DNA of 64,000 nt from Treponema sp. (GTDB taxonomy: Bacteria > Spirochaetota > Spirochaetia > Treponematales > Treponemataceae). Below are positions 1 through 9,300 of the stretch, in pieces; within the stretch, counting starts at the first letter, position 1, and each line of letters starts with the position of its first letter. The DNA is taken from assembly GCA_016290995.1 (NCBI GenBank), contig JAEEVR010000001.1, forward strand, positions 1-64,000. The letters run 5' to 3'. The notes beneath the pieces are model-generated. The model was not told the DNA's origin and did not search any database. It worked only from the letters and a program-made list of their open reading frames with translations. The position numbers and the translations under genes were made by a program.

Positions 1-1437
1 TCTGTTCCGGTTGTGAACGACTTTGGCCGCGTTTGCGGTGTCGTTTCGGTAATGACCGAAAACTTTATGCTGACCGACCAAATCAGCGACATGAAAAAGA
101 ATGTCTTGCTTGGAATCGTAGTCACCTTGATTTTTGTTTGGCTTGCGATGGGAGAGGCGCTTTCTTACATTCTTTCAAAGTCCCAGGCGCAAATGGACGA
201 GGAAAAGAAAATCGCGCGCGGCGAAAAGGTCGAAAAAACTTTCCCCCATTACTACATACGCATAATGGTCTTCGCGCTTTTTGCCGCCTACAATATGACG
301 ACAACCTTCTTGCCTATGGTAATAGCAAAAGGCGCCTTTGAATCATTGGGCGATGCGGGCGGAAACTTGGCCGCGGCGCTTCCTATTTCGGTGAACCTAT
401 TTATAATCGGCTTGATGGCGCTCTTTTGCGAGGGCTTCATTCGCCGCGCCGGCTGCCGAAAAATTGTTGTAATAGGCGCCGTTCTTTCGGCCTTGAGCAA
501 CCTTTTGATTTTTGTCCTTCCGACAAATTACGCCGCGCTCTTTTTGGCTTTGATTATTGACGGAATCGGCGTAGGACTTACGACAAATTCCCTGTACCTC
601 ATGGTTTCGCAAATCCCGGACGCGAAGAACAGAACTTCGGGCTACACAGCCTACAACGGAGCGCAAGTTTCGGGAATCAACTTTGGAATGTTGTGCGGCG
701 CCGCGCTTGTTTCAAGCATGGGCCGCCGCTTGATCTTCCCCTTGGTTTCCGTCATGTGGATTGTGACAGCCTTGATTTTTGTGGGCTTTTGGAAAACATT
801 AGGCCTCGCTTCTGGAAAGGTTAAGGAAGATGGCAAGAAAAAGGCGGACGCCAAACGAATCTTGGGCTTCATGCGCCACCGCCGGGTTTGGTCTTACATC
901 CTTCTTGTCCAAGCGCCCTTTGCCTTGATGGGAAGCTTTGTTTACTATTACTTGCCCCTTTATTCCGACGCCAACGGCTTGAGCGAAGTTTTGGTCGCGG
1001 CCTTGATGATGCTCTATTCGATTTTTGCAATATACTTAGGAAACGGACTTACAAAATGGGTTATCCAAAAGACAGGCCCTGTAAGCCCTTACGCTGCTGT
1101 TGTCTTGAGCGCGGCGGCGCTTTTGGCCTTTGCCTTGACGGGAACCTTTGCCGGCTTGCTCGCCGCGATTTTCCTTTTGGGCTTGGCGAACGGTTTTGGC
1201 CGCTCCGTCCAGCAGGCGCAATTCTCTATGCTCGAAGAGTGCGAGAGTTACGGCGTTCCCGAAGCGATGGGAATTTTCAACTTCACCGACTTTATCGGCC
1301 AGTCATTCGGTCCTGCCGTTATGGGCGCCGTCTTCCTTTCTAGGAGCGTGGGCGCCTCGACAGTCGTCTTTGCGATCGTCTTGGCGTTTGTAAGCGTCGC
1401 TCACGTTGTAGTTAATTTGACAAAGAGAAGCAAATAG
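1..1437 (+). CDS. Sensor-domain/MFS transporter fusion (5' partial)
   Basis: The reading frame is open from base 1, so the true start lies upstream of the window; 478 residues are visible. The first ~20 residues (PVVNDFGRVCGVVSV) look like the end of a periplasmic Cache/PAS-like sensor domain. They are followed by a membrane segment, a charged cytoplasmic linker (SKSQAQMDEEKKIARGEK) and then about twelve hydrophobic segments typical of a major facilitator superfamily permease. A GTG at 13 could be called as a start but would begin inside the sensor domain, so I reject it. The next gene, a SpoIIE phosphatase with its own periplasmic domain, follows 24 nt later, suggesting that this protein feeds the same signalling pathway. 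The substrate cannot be told. Confident about MFS; the sensor part is inferred from a short stretch. Confidence 0.8.
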   Translation, partial: SVPVVNDFGRVCGVVSVMTENFMLTDQISDMKKNVLLGIVVTLIFVWLAMGEALSYILSKSQAQMDEEKKIARGEKVEKTFPHYYIRIMVFALFAAYNMTTTFLPMVIAKGAFESLGDAGGNLAAALPISVNLFIIGLMALFCEGFIRRAGCRKIVVIGAVLSALSNLLIFVLPTNYAALFLALIIDGIGVGLTTNSLYLMVSQIPDAKNRTSGYTAYNGAQVSGINFGMLCGAALVSSMGRRLIFPLVSVMWIVTALIFVGFWKTLGLASGKVKEDGKKKADAKRILGFMRHRRVWSYILLVQAPFALMGSFVYYYLPLYSDANGLSEVLVAALMMLYSIFAIYLGNGLTKWVIQKTGPVSPYAAVVLSAAALLAFALTGTFAGLLAAIFLLGLANGFGRSVQQAQFSMLEECESYGVPEAMGIFNFTDFIGQSFGPAVMGAVFLSRSVGASTVVFAIVLAFVSVAHVVVNLTKRSK

Positions 1438-1461
1438 AATTTATACATGGAGAAAGCTTTT

Positions 1462-3108
1462 ATGGAAAAGACAAAGAAAAAATTGCAAACAAGCCTTTTG
1501 ATTGCGGTTGAAATTTTTACGATCATGCTTAGCGTTTGCCTTGGAATCATCGGCTACAAAACTTACTATAATGGCATGAGCCAAAAATATATGGATTATG
1601 AGGAAGCCGTTTTGAATTTGGCGGCCAACGGCATTGACTGGGACGCAGTTGAAATTTCGATTGTCGCCGGACGGCAAGACGCCGCGCACAAGGCTTTGAG
1701 CGACCATCTTGACTTTATAAAGAGCAACACCGAAATTGATTGGCTTTACATGATTGAACCGCTCAACGACAACGACAAAGACAATATGAAATACATTTGC
1801 ACCGGCAACACTGAAGCGGACTACGCCAAAGGAATGACAAACCGCTTGGGCGATTTGAGCGGAACGGAATTTCCCGCCGAAGTGGCCAGGGAATATTTGA
1901 ATTTTTACAAGAATAGCAAGCCCGGCGAATACTGGTATTATCCCAACAAAACCGAGTGGGGAAGCGTGTTCACAACTTCAATCGTCATCCGCAACTCAAT
2001 TGGAAATCCCTTGGGCGTTTTGAGCGTCGACATCAACATGTCCGACATCGACGCGACGATTCGAATTTATCCGCTTAACATCCTTATTGCCGGCTTTATT
2101 TGCGCCGCGATCTTTATCATTGTTCTTATTCTTTGGCTCAACCGCCGCTTGATTCACCCGTTGAAGTCCCTTCAAAATTCTGCCGTTGACTTTGTTTCAA
2201 AGGCCAGCGGAGACGACGTTCAAAGCCTCAACTTTGAAGACCCCAATATCAAAACGCAGGACGAAATTCAAAGCCTTTCAAACGCGTTGGTTACGATGGC
2301 TAGCGACACAAAGGAATACATGCAAAAGCTGCTTGTCGAAACAAAGGAGAACGAGCGCATTTCCGCCGACCTTAACGTAGCCACGCAAATCCAAGCCGCG
2401 ATGCTGCCCCGCGTTGAGCCGGAATTTTCCGGCCGCGCGGAATTTGAGCTTGCCGCTTCGATGGATCCGGCCAAGGAAGTCGGCGGAGACTTTTACGACT
2501 TTTTCTTCATCGACAAAGACCACTTGGCGCTTGTCATCGCCGACGTTTCGGGAAAAGGCGTTCCCGCAGCGCTCTTCATGGCGATTTCCAAAACGGTAAT
2601 AAAGAACCGCGCGCTTTTTGGAAGCGTTCCAAAGCCGTCGGAAGTTTTGCGCGACGCTAACAACCAATTGTGCGAAGGAAACGACGCGAGCCTTTTTGTC
2701 ACCGTTTGGCTTGGCATCTTGGACTTGAACACGGGAGTCGTCACCGCCTCCAACGCCGGCCACGAATATCCCGCAATCCGCCAGCCCGGAAAGCCTTTTG
2801 AGCTTTTAAAGGACAAGCGCGGCTTGGTCTTGGCCGGAATGGAAGGAATGGCTTACACTGACTACGAGATAAAGCTTGAAAAAGGCGCGACGCTTTTTGT
2901 CTACACCGACGGCGTTCCCGAAGCGACAAACGCGCAAAACCAATTGTTTGAATTTGAGCGCGTGGAGAAAGCCCTTAACGTAAACGCCGGAGCCGCCCCC
3001 GCCGATTTGCTAAAAGTGGTTCGCGGCGAGGTTGACAAGTTTGTCGGCGACGCGCCGCAGTTTGACGACCTTACGATGCTTGCGATAAAGTACAACGGCA
3101 GGAACTAG
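1462..3108 (+). CDS. Membrane SpoIIE/RsbU-type PP2C serine phosphatase
   Basis: A 548-residue sensor phosphatase. TM1 lies at about 8-30, a Cache-like periplasmic domain at about 31-205, TM2 at about 206-228, a HAMP-like linker to about 290, a short coiled coil, then a PP2C/SpoIIE domain. Seen motifs are GGDFYDFF, ADVSGKGVPAALFM, YTDGVPEA and FDDLTML, which carry the metal-binding aspartates of the family. Such enzymes dephosphorylate anti-anti-sigma (STAS) proteins in partner-switching cascades; no STAS partner is visible nearby. An upstream in-frame ATG at 1447 exists, but GGAG at 1449-1452 lies 9 nt before the ATG at 1462, so I choose 1462. The gene ends 1 nt before the transporter permease, so sensing and transport appear to be co-transcribed. 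Confidence 0.9.
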   Translation: MEKTKKKLQTSLLIAVEIFTIMLSVCLGIIGYKTYYNGMSQKYMDYEEAVLNLAANGIDWDAVEISIVAGRQDAAHKALSDHLDFIKSNTEIDWLYMIEPLNDNDKDNMKYICTGNTEADYAKGMTNRLGDLSGTEFPAEVAREYLNFYKNSKPGEYWYYPNKTEWGSVFTTSIVIRNSIGNPLGVLSVDINMSDIDATIRIYPLNILIAGFICAAIFIIVLILWLNRRLIHPLKSLQNSAVDFVSKASGDDVQSLNFEDPNIKTQDEIQSLSNALVTMASDTKEYMQKLLVETKENERISADLNVATQIQAAMLPRVEPEFSGRAEFELAASMDPAKEVGGDFYDFFFIDKDHLALVIADVSGKGVPAALFMAISKTVIKNRALFGSVPKPSEVLRDANNQLCEGNDASLFVTVWLGILDLNTGVVTASNAGHEYPAIRQPGKPFELLKDKRGLVLAGMEGMAYTDYEIKLEKGATLFVYTDGVPEATNAQNQLFEFERVEKALNVNAGAAPADLLKVVRGEVDKFVGDAPQFDDLTMLAIKYNGRN

Positions 3109-3109
3109 A

Positions 3110-4150
3110 ATGAGTCCTCTTGTCAAATTTATTGCCGGCCGCTTTGTCACGATGTTGGCCCTGCTTTTTTTGCTGGGTCTTGCGATGTTCGGCTTGATGG
3201 AACTGGCTCCCGGCGACATCGTTGACCAAATGATGACCCAGCAAATTATGGCTGGAGCGCAAGGCGAGGGCGGCGCAAAAAACGTTGCCGCAAGCGACAA
3301 TAAATTCCAGGACGAGCAAATGGCCGCCTTGCGCGCCGAGCTTGGAATCGACAAGCCCTTTTACGTTCAGTACGCCAAGTGGCTTAAACGCGTTTTTGTC
3401 CACCACGATTTGGGTGTAAGCCTCATCTCTCGCGCGCCGGTCGGCTTTTTGATCCGTTCCCGCTTGTGGAACTCTTTGCTTTTAAATTTAATTTCGTTGC
3501 TTTTGATCACGACGGCAAGCTTTGCCCTTGGCGTTTATTTTTCAAGCAAGGCGGGAAGCCGCTTGGATGTTGGCGTAACTTTTTTTGCCTTGTTTTTTAA
3601 CGCCTTTCCGGGAATGCTGCTTTTGATTTTGCTGCAGCTTTTCGCCAGCGTTACGCATCTTTTTCCTGTCACCGCGTATCCCGACTTTCCTTTTGAAGCG
3701 GCTCCCGCAAAGTTTGTCTTTAGCTATGGCCGCCATGTTTTTCTTCCGCTGCTTGCCGCGTTTTTGGGCGGAGCGGGCGGAACGATGCGCATGATCCGCG
3801 CGACGATGCTTGACCAAATGGGCTTGCCTTACATCTTCGCTTTGCGCGCGCGGGGCATCAGCGAAAAACGCGTTTACTTTAACCACGCCTTCCGCAACAC
3901 GCTGAACCCTTACATCACCGGAAGCGCCAATTTGTTGGCCGGACTTTTTAGCGGCTCTCTTGTTTTGGAAATTATTTTTGCCTATCCTGGAATCGGCCGC
4001 TTGATGTACGACGCGGTTTTGCAGCAGGACATAAATTTGGTTTTGGCGGACGAAATGTTCATCTCCGCGCTTGTTTTGGTCGGAATGTTGGTAAGCGACA
4101 TTTGCTTGGCGCTTGTCGATCCCCGCATTCGTTACGGAGCGGAGGGCTAA
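3110..4150 (+). CDS. Oligopeptide/dipeptide ABC transporter permease (OppB/DppB type)
   Basis: A 346-residue inner-membrane permease of the peptide/nickel family. It has an N-terminal TM followed by a periplasmic stretch with LAPGDIVDQMM (the family's usual P-G-D turn), then a five-TM core. The EAA-loop-like region contains RARGISEKRVYFNHAFRNTL, which contacts the ATPase. The start ATG follows a weak ribosome site (CAGGAAC) and lies 1 nt after the SpoIIE stop. Together with the next two genes it forms an importer that lacks an adjacent binding protein; the oligopeptide-binding lipoprotein at 32286-34157 is a possible but unproven partner. Confidence 0.9.
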   Translation: MSPLVKFIAGRFVTMLALLFLLGLAMFGLMELAPGDIVDQMMTQQIMAGAQGEGGAKNVAASDNKFQDEQMAALRAELGIDKPFYVQYAKWLKRVFVHHDLGVSLISRAPVGFLIRSRLWNSLLLNLISLLLITTASFALGVYFSSKAGSRLDVGVTFFALFFNAFPGMLLLILLQLFASVTHLFPVTAYPDFPFEAAPAKFVFSYGRHVFLPLLAAFLGGAGGTMRMIRATMLDQMGLPYIFALRARGISEKRVYFNHAFRNTLNPYITGSANLLAGLFSGSLVLEIIFAYPGIGRLMYDAVLQQDINLVLADEMFISALVLVGMLVSDICLALVDPRIRYGAEG

Positions 4151-4154
4151 GCCG

Positions 4155-6254
4155 ATGAAAAAATTTTTCGCTTACATAAAGACTAGGCCGCTCGCGCTTG
4201 CTTCCGTAATCGTTTTGGCGCTCTTGTATTTTACGATGATCTTCGCGGACTTTGTGGCGCCGTATCCCGCCACGCTCACCTTTGAGGAGAACACTTTCCA
4301 TCCGGCTAACATTCGCTTTACAAAAAACGGCCTTGTGGCAAAAGAAGCCAAGACCATCAGCATGATAAATTGGAAGTACGCTTTTGTAAAAGGAGCGGAA
4401 CACAAGGTAAAGTTTTTTGTCAAAGGCTCGCCATACAAATTGTTCGGTACGATTCCTTGCGACCGCCACTTGTTTGGAACAGACGGCGCGTATCCTGTTT
4501 ATCTTTTGGGCGCGGACAACTTGGGCCGCGACATGTTCAGCCGAATGGTTTACGGAAGCCGCATCTCGCTCACAATCGGCTTTGTCGCCACCGCCGTAAG
4601 CATGCTGCTTGCGATGATTTTGGGAGGCGCCGCCGGCTACTACGGCGGAAAGACTGACTGGGCTGTGATGCGCTTTGCCGAATTCTTTATGCTTGTTCCG
4701 TCGCTCTACTTGATTTTGTTCTTGCGTTCCTTGCTAAACTCAAAGTTGGACAGCGGAACGGCGTACATGATAATCACGATGATCCTTTCGCTTGTCGGCT
4801 GGCCTGGCAGCGCGCGAACGATTCGCGGCATGGTGCACGCGATTAAGCGCGAAGACTTTGTCCAAAACGCCGCGCTGGAAAGCGTTCCCGACCTTGCGAT
4901 AATTTTTAGGCACATCATTCCGCAGATTTCAAGCCTTTTGATTGTAAGCGCGGCTCTTAGCGTTCCCGCCTTTATCATGAGCGAGACGACGCTTTCTTAC
5001 TTGGGCTTGGGAATCGCCGACCCCTCCGTAAGCTGGGGAAGCATGATCAACAGGGAAATATCGACGCTCAGCAACTTGAGCCGCTACCCCTGGCTTTTGA
5101 ATCCCGTTTGGCTTTTGCTTGCCACGACGCTGGCCTTTAACTTTTTGGCCGACGCCTTGCGCGACTACTACGATCCCTACCACGCCGTCTTCCCCACGTG
5201 GAAGAGAAAGAAGGCGATGAAGGCTGCGACTGCTAGCAAGACCGAAACTGCCGGCGACGAAAATCGTGAGCAAGACAATAATGCGGCCGCCGCTCCCTCG
5301 GACGTCCTGCTGCAAATCCAAGACTTGCGCGTGGACTTTGAAAGCCTTGACTCAAGGCAAAGCGCCACCCGCGCCGTCCGCGGAATAAGCTACTTTGTCC
5401 GCCGCGGAGAAATTCTTGGAATCGTCGGCGAGTCGGGAAGCGGAAAGTCCGTAAGCACAACCGCCATTCCTGGCTTGCTTCCGGCAAACGCGCGCGTGTC
5501 AGGAAAAATATTTTTTTGCGGAACGGAACTCACCGCGCTAAGCCAAAAGGAACTGCGTCCATATCGCGGAAAAAAGATAGCGCTTATTTTGCAGGAGCCG
5601 GGCCGTTCCTTTGACCCCTTGCAAAACGTCGGCTCTGTCTTTTACGAACTCTACAAAAACAACGAGCCTCAAATCACAAAAAAAGAAAGCGACGAGCGCG
5701 CGGCAAAAATTTTGGGCGAGGTAGGACTCCCCGATCCGCAAAAGCGATTGAAGAACTATCCCCACCAATTTTCCGGCGGCCAGTTGCAAAGAATTGGAAT
5801 CGCGCTTGCGTTGGCGCAAAACGCGGAGCTATTGATCGCCGACGAGCCGACCACCGCGCTTGACGTTACGATTCAAGCGCAAATCGTGAACCTTCTTTTG
5901 GACTTAAAAAAGAAGCGCGGCCTTTCGATAATTTTTATTTCGCACAACATAGACTTGGTGGCGCAAATCTCTGACCGAATGATCGTCATGTACGGCGGAA
6001 AAATAATGGAGGAGGGAAGCTCGGCTGACGTATGCCAGCGGCCCAAAAATCCCTACACGCAAGCGCTCCTCTCGGCCCTTCCAAAATTTGGAACGAGCTA
6101 CACGGATCAAAAATTGCTTTCTATTCCGGGAAGCGTTGTCGATCCCAAGAATCCGCCGCCGGGCTGCCCCTTTGAGCCGCGCTGCTCTTTTGTCAAAGAA
6201 GAATGCAAGGCGCAAAATTATTCTTGCTGGAAAGAAGCGGAGGCCAAAGCATGA
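4155..6254 (+). CDS. Fused ABC transporter permease-ATPase (OppC-OppD)
   Basis: One uninterrupted 699-residue frame carries two normally separate subunits. Residues ~1-350 are an OppC/DppC permease: N-terminal TM, long periplasmic insert, then a five-TM core with the EAA-like loop near ALESVPDLAIIFRHIIP. After a low-complexity, Ala/Glu/Asn-rich linker (~365-390) comes an OppD-type ATPase: Walker A GESGSGKS at ~425, signature FSGGQLQR at ~538, Walker B LLIADEPTTALD at ~558, and the C-terminal CPFEPRC-type cysteine motif of the peptide family. An in-frame ATG at 4113 would overlap the previous gene; GGAGGG at 4141-4146 fits the ATG at 4155. A sequencing-error fusion is unlikely because the linker is coherent. 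It overlaps the next gene by 4 nt. Confidence 0.9.
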   Translation: MKKFFAYIKTRPLALASVIVLALLYFTMIFADFVAPYPATLTFEENTFHPANIRFTKNGLVAKEAKTISMINWKYAFVKGAEHKVKFFVKGSPYKLFGTIPCDRHLFGTDGAYPVYLLGADNLGRDMFSRMVYGSRISLTIGFVATAVSMLLAMILGGAAGYYGGKTDWAVMRFAEFFMLVPSLYLILFLRSLLNSKLDSGTAYMIITMILSLVGWPGSARTIRGMVHAIKREDFVQNAALESVPDLAIIFRHIIPQISSLLIVSAALSVPAFIMSETTLSYLGLGIADPSVSWGSMINREISTLSNLSRYPWLLNPVWLLLATTLAFNFLADALRDYYDPYHAVFPTWKRKKAMKAATASKTETAGDENREQDNNAAAAPSDVLLQIQDLRVDFESLDSRQSATRAVRGISYFVRRGEILGIVGESGSGKSVSTTAIPGLLPANARVSGKIFFCGTELTALSQKELRPYRGKKIALILQEPGRSFDPLQNVGSVFYELYKNNEPQITKKESDERAAKILGEVGLPDPQKRLKNYPHQFSGGQLQRIGIALALAQNAELLIADEPTTALDVTIQAQIVNLLLDLKKKRGLSIIFISHNIDLVAQISDRMIVMYGGKIMEEGSSADVCQRPKNPYTQALLSALPKFGTSYTDQKLLSIPGSVVDPKNPPPGCPFEPRCSFVKEECKAQNYSCWKEAEAKA

Positions 6255-7273
6255 GCGACTTGATTTTGCGAGCCGAAAATTTGTTCAAGAGTTTTGATTT
6301 GGAAGCCGGCTTCTTTGCCAAAAAAGGCCAGTTGGTTTACGCGGTCAACGACGTTTCGTTTGACTTGCGCCGCGGCGAAACCTTAGGAATCGTAGGCGAG
6401 TCCGGCTGCGGAAAAAGCACTACCGCGCGCATGCTTGTTCGCATGTACGAGCCGACTGCAGGCCGCGTTTTGTATTACCCCGCCGGCTCGCAAGCCTTAT
6501 CGCAAGCCCAAGAAGGCGCGGGCGGCGGCCTTTCCGGCCAGGAATCCGTTCCTCCCCAAAACATATTCGACTATAAAAAAAAGGCGCTGGCTGAATACAG
6601 GCGGCGCGTAAAATACATTTTCCAGGACCCCGCGCGTTCCCTAAATCCTAGAATGACAACGCTGTCCGTTCTTACCGACGCCTTTAAGTTTTCGCCGAAA
6701 AAGATCGGCGCGGAAGAATTGCGCGAGCGAGCCAAAAAAGTTTTTGCGGAAGTAGGGCTTGCCGAACGCCACTTGGAAAAACGCCCGTCAGAATTTTCAG
6801 GAGGCCAGCGCCAGCGCGTTTCAATCGCCCGCGCCTTGATAATGGACCCCGAGCTTTTGATTTGCGACGAAGTTGTAAGCGCGCTTGACGTTTCGATCCA
6901 AGGACAAATATTGAACTTGCTTCAAGACTTGCGCGCAAAAAAGAACCTTTCGTTTGTCTTTATCACGCACGACCTAAAAGTGGCCGGCTGGTTTTGCGAC
7001 CGCATCGCTGTGATGTACCGCGGCGCGATTGTCGAAGAAGCTCCCGCCGCCACCTTGTTCCAAAACGCCCGCCACCCATACACAAAAGTTTTGTTCGACG
7101 GCGCGCAAGGCAAGGCCCAAGCCTCCAGCGTAGAAGTGACCAGCGTTCTTTCCAAAGAAAACGGTTGCCCCTTTGCCCACCGCTGCCCCCACGCCAAGTC
7201 CGAATGCTCCGCCGCGCTCCCGCCGCTAAGGGAAGTTGCGCCGGGACACAGGGTTAGGTGCGTGAGGGGGTGA
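6251..7273 (+). CDS. Oligopeptide ABC transporter ATPase (OppF type)
   Basis: A 340-residue ATPase, the second nucleotide-binding subunit of the peptide importer. Walker [10 protein letters not shown] at ~49, an insertion of ~35 residues rich in Gly/Ser/Gln after RMYEPTAG, signature FSGGQRQR at ~181 and Walker [13 protein letters not shown] at ~200 (Val replaces the usual Pro after Asp-Glu). It ends with the [14 protein letters not shown] cysteine motif of OppD/OppF proteins. The ATG overlaps the stop of the fused permease-ATPase (ATGA) and is preceded by GGAGG at 6239-6243. It is the last gene of the operon; the convergent WYL gene begins 33 nt further on. An upstream frame extension from 6203 has no ribosome site and is rejected. 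Confidence 0.92.
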   Translation: MSDLILRAENLFKSFDLEAGFFAKKGQLVYAVNDVSFDLRRGETLGIVGESGCGKSTTARMLVRMYEPTAGRVLYYPAGSQALSQAQEGAGGGLSGQESVPPQNIFDYKKKALAEYRRRVKYIFQDPARSLNPRMTTLSVLTDAFKFSPKKIGAEELRERAKKVFAEVGLAERHLEKRPSEFSGGQRQRVSIARALIMDPELLICDEVVSALDVSIQGQILNLLQDLRAKKNLSFVFITHDLKVAGWFCDRIAVMYRGAIVEEAPAATLFQNARHPYTKVLFDGAQGKAQASSVEVTSVLSKENGCPFAHRCPHAKSECSAALPPLREVAPGHRVRCVRG

Positions 7274-7305
7274 TGCGGGGAGGGGAAGCGTTTTTTTTGC
7301 TGGTA

Positions 7306-8328
7306 TTATACCTTCACTTCGTTCACGCGCTTTCGTCTTTCCTTCCAGTCTTCCACAAGTTCCTTGGGCTCGATTGGCCAAGCCTCGCCGGCCCATTTCC
7401 AAACCCAGCTCTGGATTGCAAAAAGCTGGTTGCTTGTAAAAGACAAAATTATTCCGTCACCGTCAGGGCCGGGATTTTTTTTGTCGGGAACGATAGTTTG
7501 ATTTTCGCCCCAGACGCGGTTTTTTGAGACGCGCGCCGCGTAGCCGTGCAAGTGAATTTTGTAGTCAAGCTTTGTGTCGTGGCACATGCAGCCAAAGGAG
7601 CCCATCGTCATTTTTCTAAAGTCGTAGTCCTTTGGCAGCCTAAAGACTTCTTTTGTAAGCTGAATGTTTTTCATTTCGCTGAGCGAATAGCGGCGCCTTC
7701 CGTTTTTTATCACGTCAAGCGCGTGCAAGTTCCAGTTGCCGTTGTCGTAAATCAGTTGCCAGGGCTGGACGCGGCGCTTTTTGGGCTTTGTGTCTGTGAG
7801 CGACTTGTAGTCAAAGGTGATGACAAGGTTTTCTTGCAAGGCCTTGTCGATAAGGCGCCAAGTTTCCGCCGGAATGTCCTTGTTTGGCGCGCCCACAAAA
7901 ATGATTCTGTCGTTTTCGGGCTTTTTGTTTATCTTGATGTTTTCTATTGAAATATCGCGGCTTTCAATCGCGAGCGATTCAAAAACTTCCTGCGCTTCCT
8001 TGTAAAGCGGATTTCCCTTTACCCTGTCCATAAGCGTCTTTATCAGGCGCGCGGCCTTTGCTGCGTTTTGGTCCGTGTAAAAGCGGGGGAGCCGGTATTT
8101 TGGGTCTGTGTAAAAGTAGCCGTTGGTCTCAAAGTCGGTGTCAATCGGCGCTTGGTATTTTTCTTGCATGTCCTCTATGTCGCGGAAAAACGATGTTTTG
8201 CTTGTCTGTATGCCGTATTCTGTCTTTAGTTCCGAGATTATTTGGTTCCATTTGAGCTTTCGGCCAGAAGCGATTATTTGGTCAATCGCCTGGTAGCGCT
8301 TCGCTTTTTCGGTAAAGTCTATTGCCAT
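7306..8328 (-). CDS. WYL-domain transcriptional regulator
   Basis: A 340-residue cytosolic regulator. The N-terminus (~1-60) is a DeoR-like winged helix (KRYQAIDQIIASGRKLKWNQI, then a recognition helix near TSKTSFFRDIEDM). The middle has the WYL ligand-binding fold (ITFDYKSLTDTKPKKRRVQPWQL, then NGNWNLHALD and RRRYSLSEM), and a C-terminal WCX-like extension follows. WYL proteins bind oligonucleotides or nucleotides and often control DNA-damage or phage-defence genes. The start ATG has AAGGAGA just upstream. The gene is divergent from an orphan FlhB-C-like gene and has a strong promoter of its own; a repeated dyad element in the shared intergenic region is a plausible operator. Its targets are unknown. 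Confidence 0.88.
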   Translation of the reverse strand: MAIDFTEKAKRYQAIDQIIASGRKLKWNQIISELKTEYGIQTSKTSFFRDIEDMQEKYQAPIDTDFETNGYFYTDPKYRLPRFYTDQNAAKAARLIKTLMDRVKGNPLYKEAQEVFESLAIESRDISIENIKINKKPENDRIIFVGAPNKDIPAETWRLIDKALQENLVITFDYKSLTDTKPKKRRVQPWQLIYDNGNWNLHALDVIKNGRRRYSLSEMKNIQLTKEVFRLPKDYDFRKMTMGSFGCMCHDTKLDYKIHLHGYAARVSKNRVWGENQTIVPDKKNPGPDGDGIILSFTSNQLFAIQSWVWKWAGEAWPIEPKELVEDWKERRKRVNEVKV

Positions 8329-8362
8329 AGAGTCTCCTTGTTGGCATTATGCACTATTTTCG

Positions 8363-8382
8363 TTCCCGTGACTTGGGAATGG
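8363..8382. repeat. 20-bp dyad element, copy 1 (putative operator)
   Basis: TTCCCGTGACTTGGGAATGG, with inverted arms TTCCC/GGGAA around GTGACTT. An identical copy lies at 9331-9350. This copy sits between the divergent WYL gene and the FlhB-C-like gene, inside the WYL leader and upstream of a TATATT box for the rightward gene. Confidence 0.6.
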
Positions 8383-8393
8383 ACATGGGCTAT

Positions 8394-8421
8394 ATTATAC
8401 GGTATAAGGCTGAATTGTCAA
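8394..8421 (-). promoter_or_regulatory. Promoter of the WYL regulator gene
   Basis: On the minus strand, consensus TTGACA (8421-8416), a 16-bp spacer and consensus TATAAT (8399-8394). The predicted leader is about 60 nt and contains the 8363-8382 dyad. The -35 box overlaps the ribosome site region of the divergent gene at 8431. Confidence 0.65.
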
Positions 8422-8430
8422 GGAGGAACA

Positions 8431-9279
8431 ATGAACGGTTTTTATTCTCTGCATGAAAGTCAAAGGCTATGCTCGATACCGACTTCCATTCAAAGTTTTC
8501 TGCGCGAAAAAATAAAGGCCTCTGACTTTCTTGTCGCGGACGACAAGGGCGTTCATAGGCTTGTAGGCCTAAAGTATGACTTAAAAACTATGAACGCTCC
8601 AATTGTGACTTGCGTTTGCATGAGGCATGAAATGCCGGCAGCAAAGCGAATCGCCTTTGAACTTGGAAAAGAGATCCGCTATGATTCCAAAGTTTCCGCC
8701 CTTGCTTTTAAGTATCGAGCTGGAGAAGAAATTTGGGAGAGCGATTATAGCCCGATTGCAAAATTGTATTCAACATTCAGTTTTTGTCCTTTTTTGCGTT
8801 CAGACGCAGACTTTGCCAGCGGAATACAAATCCATAGCAACGGCGTAATTTATATAAAGGGGCATGCGCTGTCCGCACGTCCAAAACTTTCTGACTTGTC
8901 GGAAATCTTGGGCGAGCCGGACAATAAGGGGCTTGAACAAAGATTTAACCGGTTGAAAGTCTCTTTTTGGGATGATTGGGGTTTGTACGCCTTTTCGCGA
9001 CTTTGCAAAGGGAAATATCTTGTGGCGATAGACCTTTATGTCAAAGAGCAAAATTATAGTTGTCCGCTTAAGTTTCCGTTGGCCTCAATAGCCGAAATTT
9101 CTTTTTGCGGAAAACCTATTGAAAGCGCGGAACCGTTTAGCCTTGAAATTCGGGCGGGAAATTTTTATACAAGAATTTGGACGCTGGATGGAAACCATGA
9201 AGTTGTTTCAGATCGCTCAAGAAAAGATGAGATTGTGGAATTGCATTTTGAATTTGGGCGTTTAGATAACGGCAAGTAG
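8431..9279 (+). CDS. Orphan cytosolic FlhB/YscU C-terminal-like protein with unknown C-terminal domain
   Basis: A 282-residue protein without signal peptide or membrane segment. Residues ~32-115 read like the cytoplasmic domain of FlhB/YscU export-switch proteins: VGLKYD, NAPIVTCV, AAKRIAFELGKEIRYDS and GEEIWESDYSPIAKLY line up with the family's VALKYD, APKVVAKG, ALRIREIA and GQEIP...VAEVL blocks. The autocleavage NPTH is replaced by ADDKG, so no self-cleavage is expected. The remaining ~165 residues contain FNRLKVSFWDDWGLYAF and a second beta-rich part that I cannot assign. The start at 8431 has AGGAGG directly upstream; a longer frame from 8242 lies in the divergent gene. The role may be a non-export adaptor or a repurposed domain; the FlhB relation is inference from pattern. 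Confidence 0.6.
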   Translation: MNGFYSLHESQRLCSIPTSIQSFLREKIKASDFLVADDKGVHRLVGLKYDLKTMNAPIVTCVCMRHEMPAAKRIAFELGKEIRYDSKVSALAFKYRAGEEIWESDYSPIAKLYSTFSFCPFLRSDADFASGIQIHSNGVIYIKGHALSARPKLSDLSEILGEPDNKGLEQRFNRLKVSFWDDWGLYAFSRLCKGKYLVAIDLYVKEQNYSCPLKFPLASIAEISFCGKPIESAEPFSLEIRAGNFYTRIWTLDGNHEVVSDRSRKDEIVELHFEFGRLDNGK

Positions 9280-9300
9280 GGGCGGGCGTTATGGTTATCG

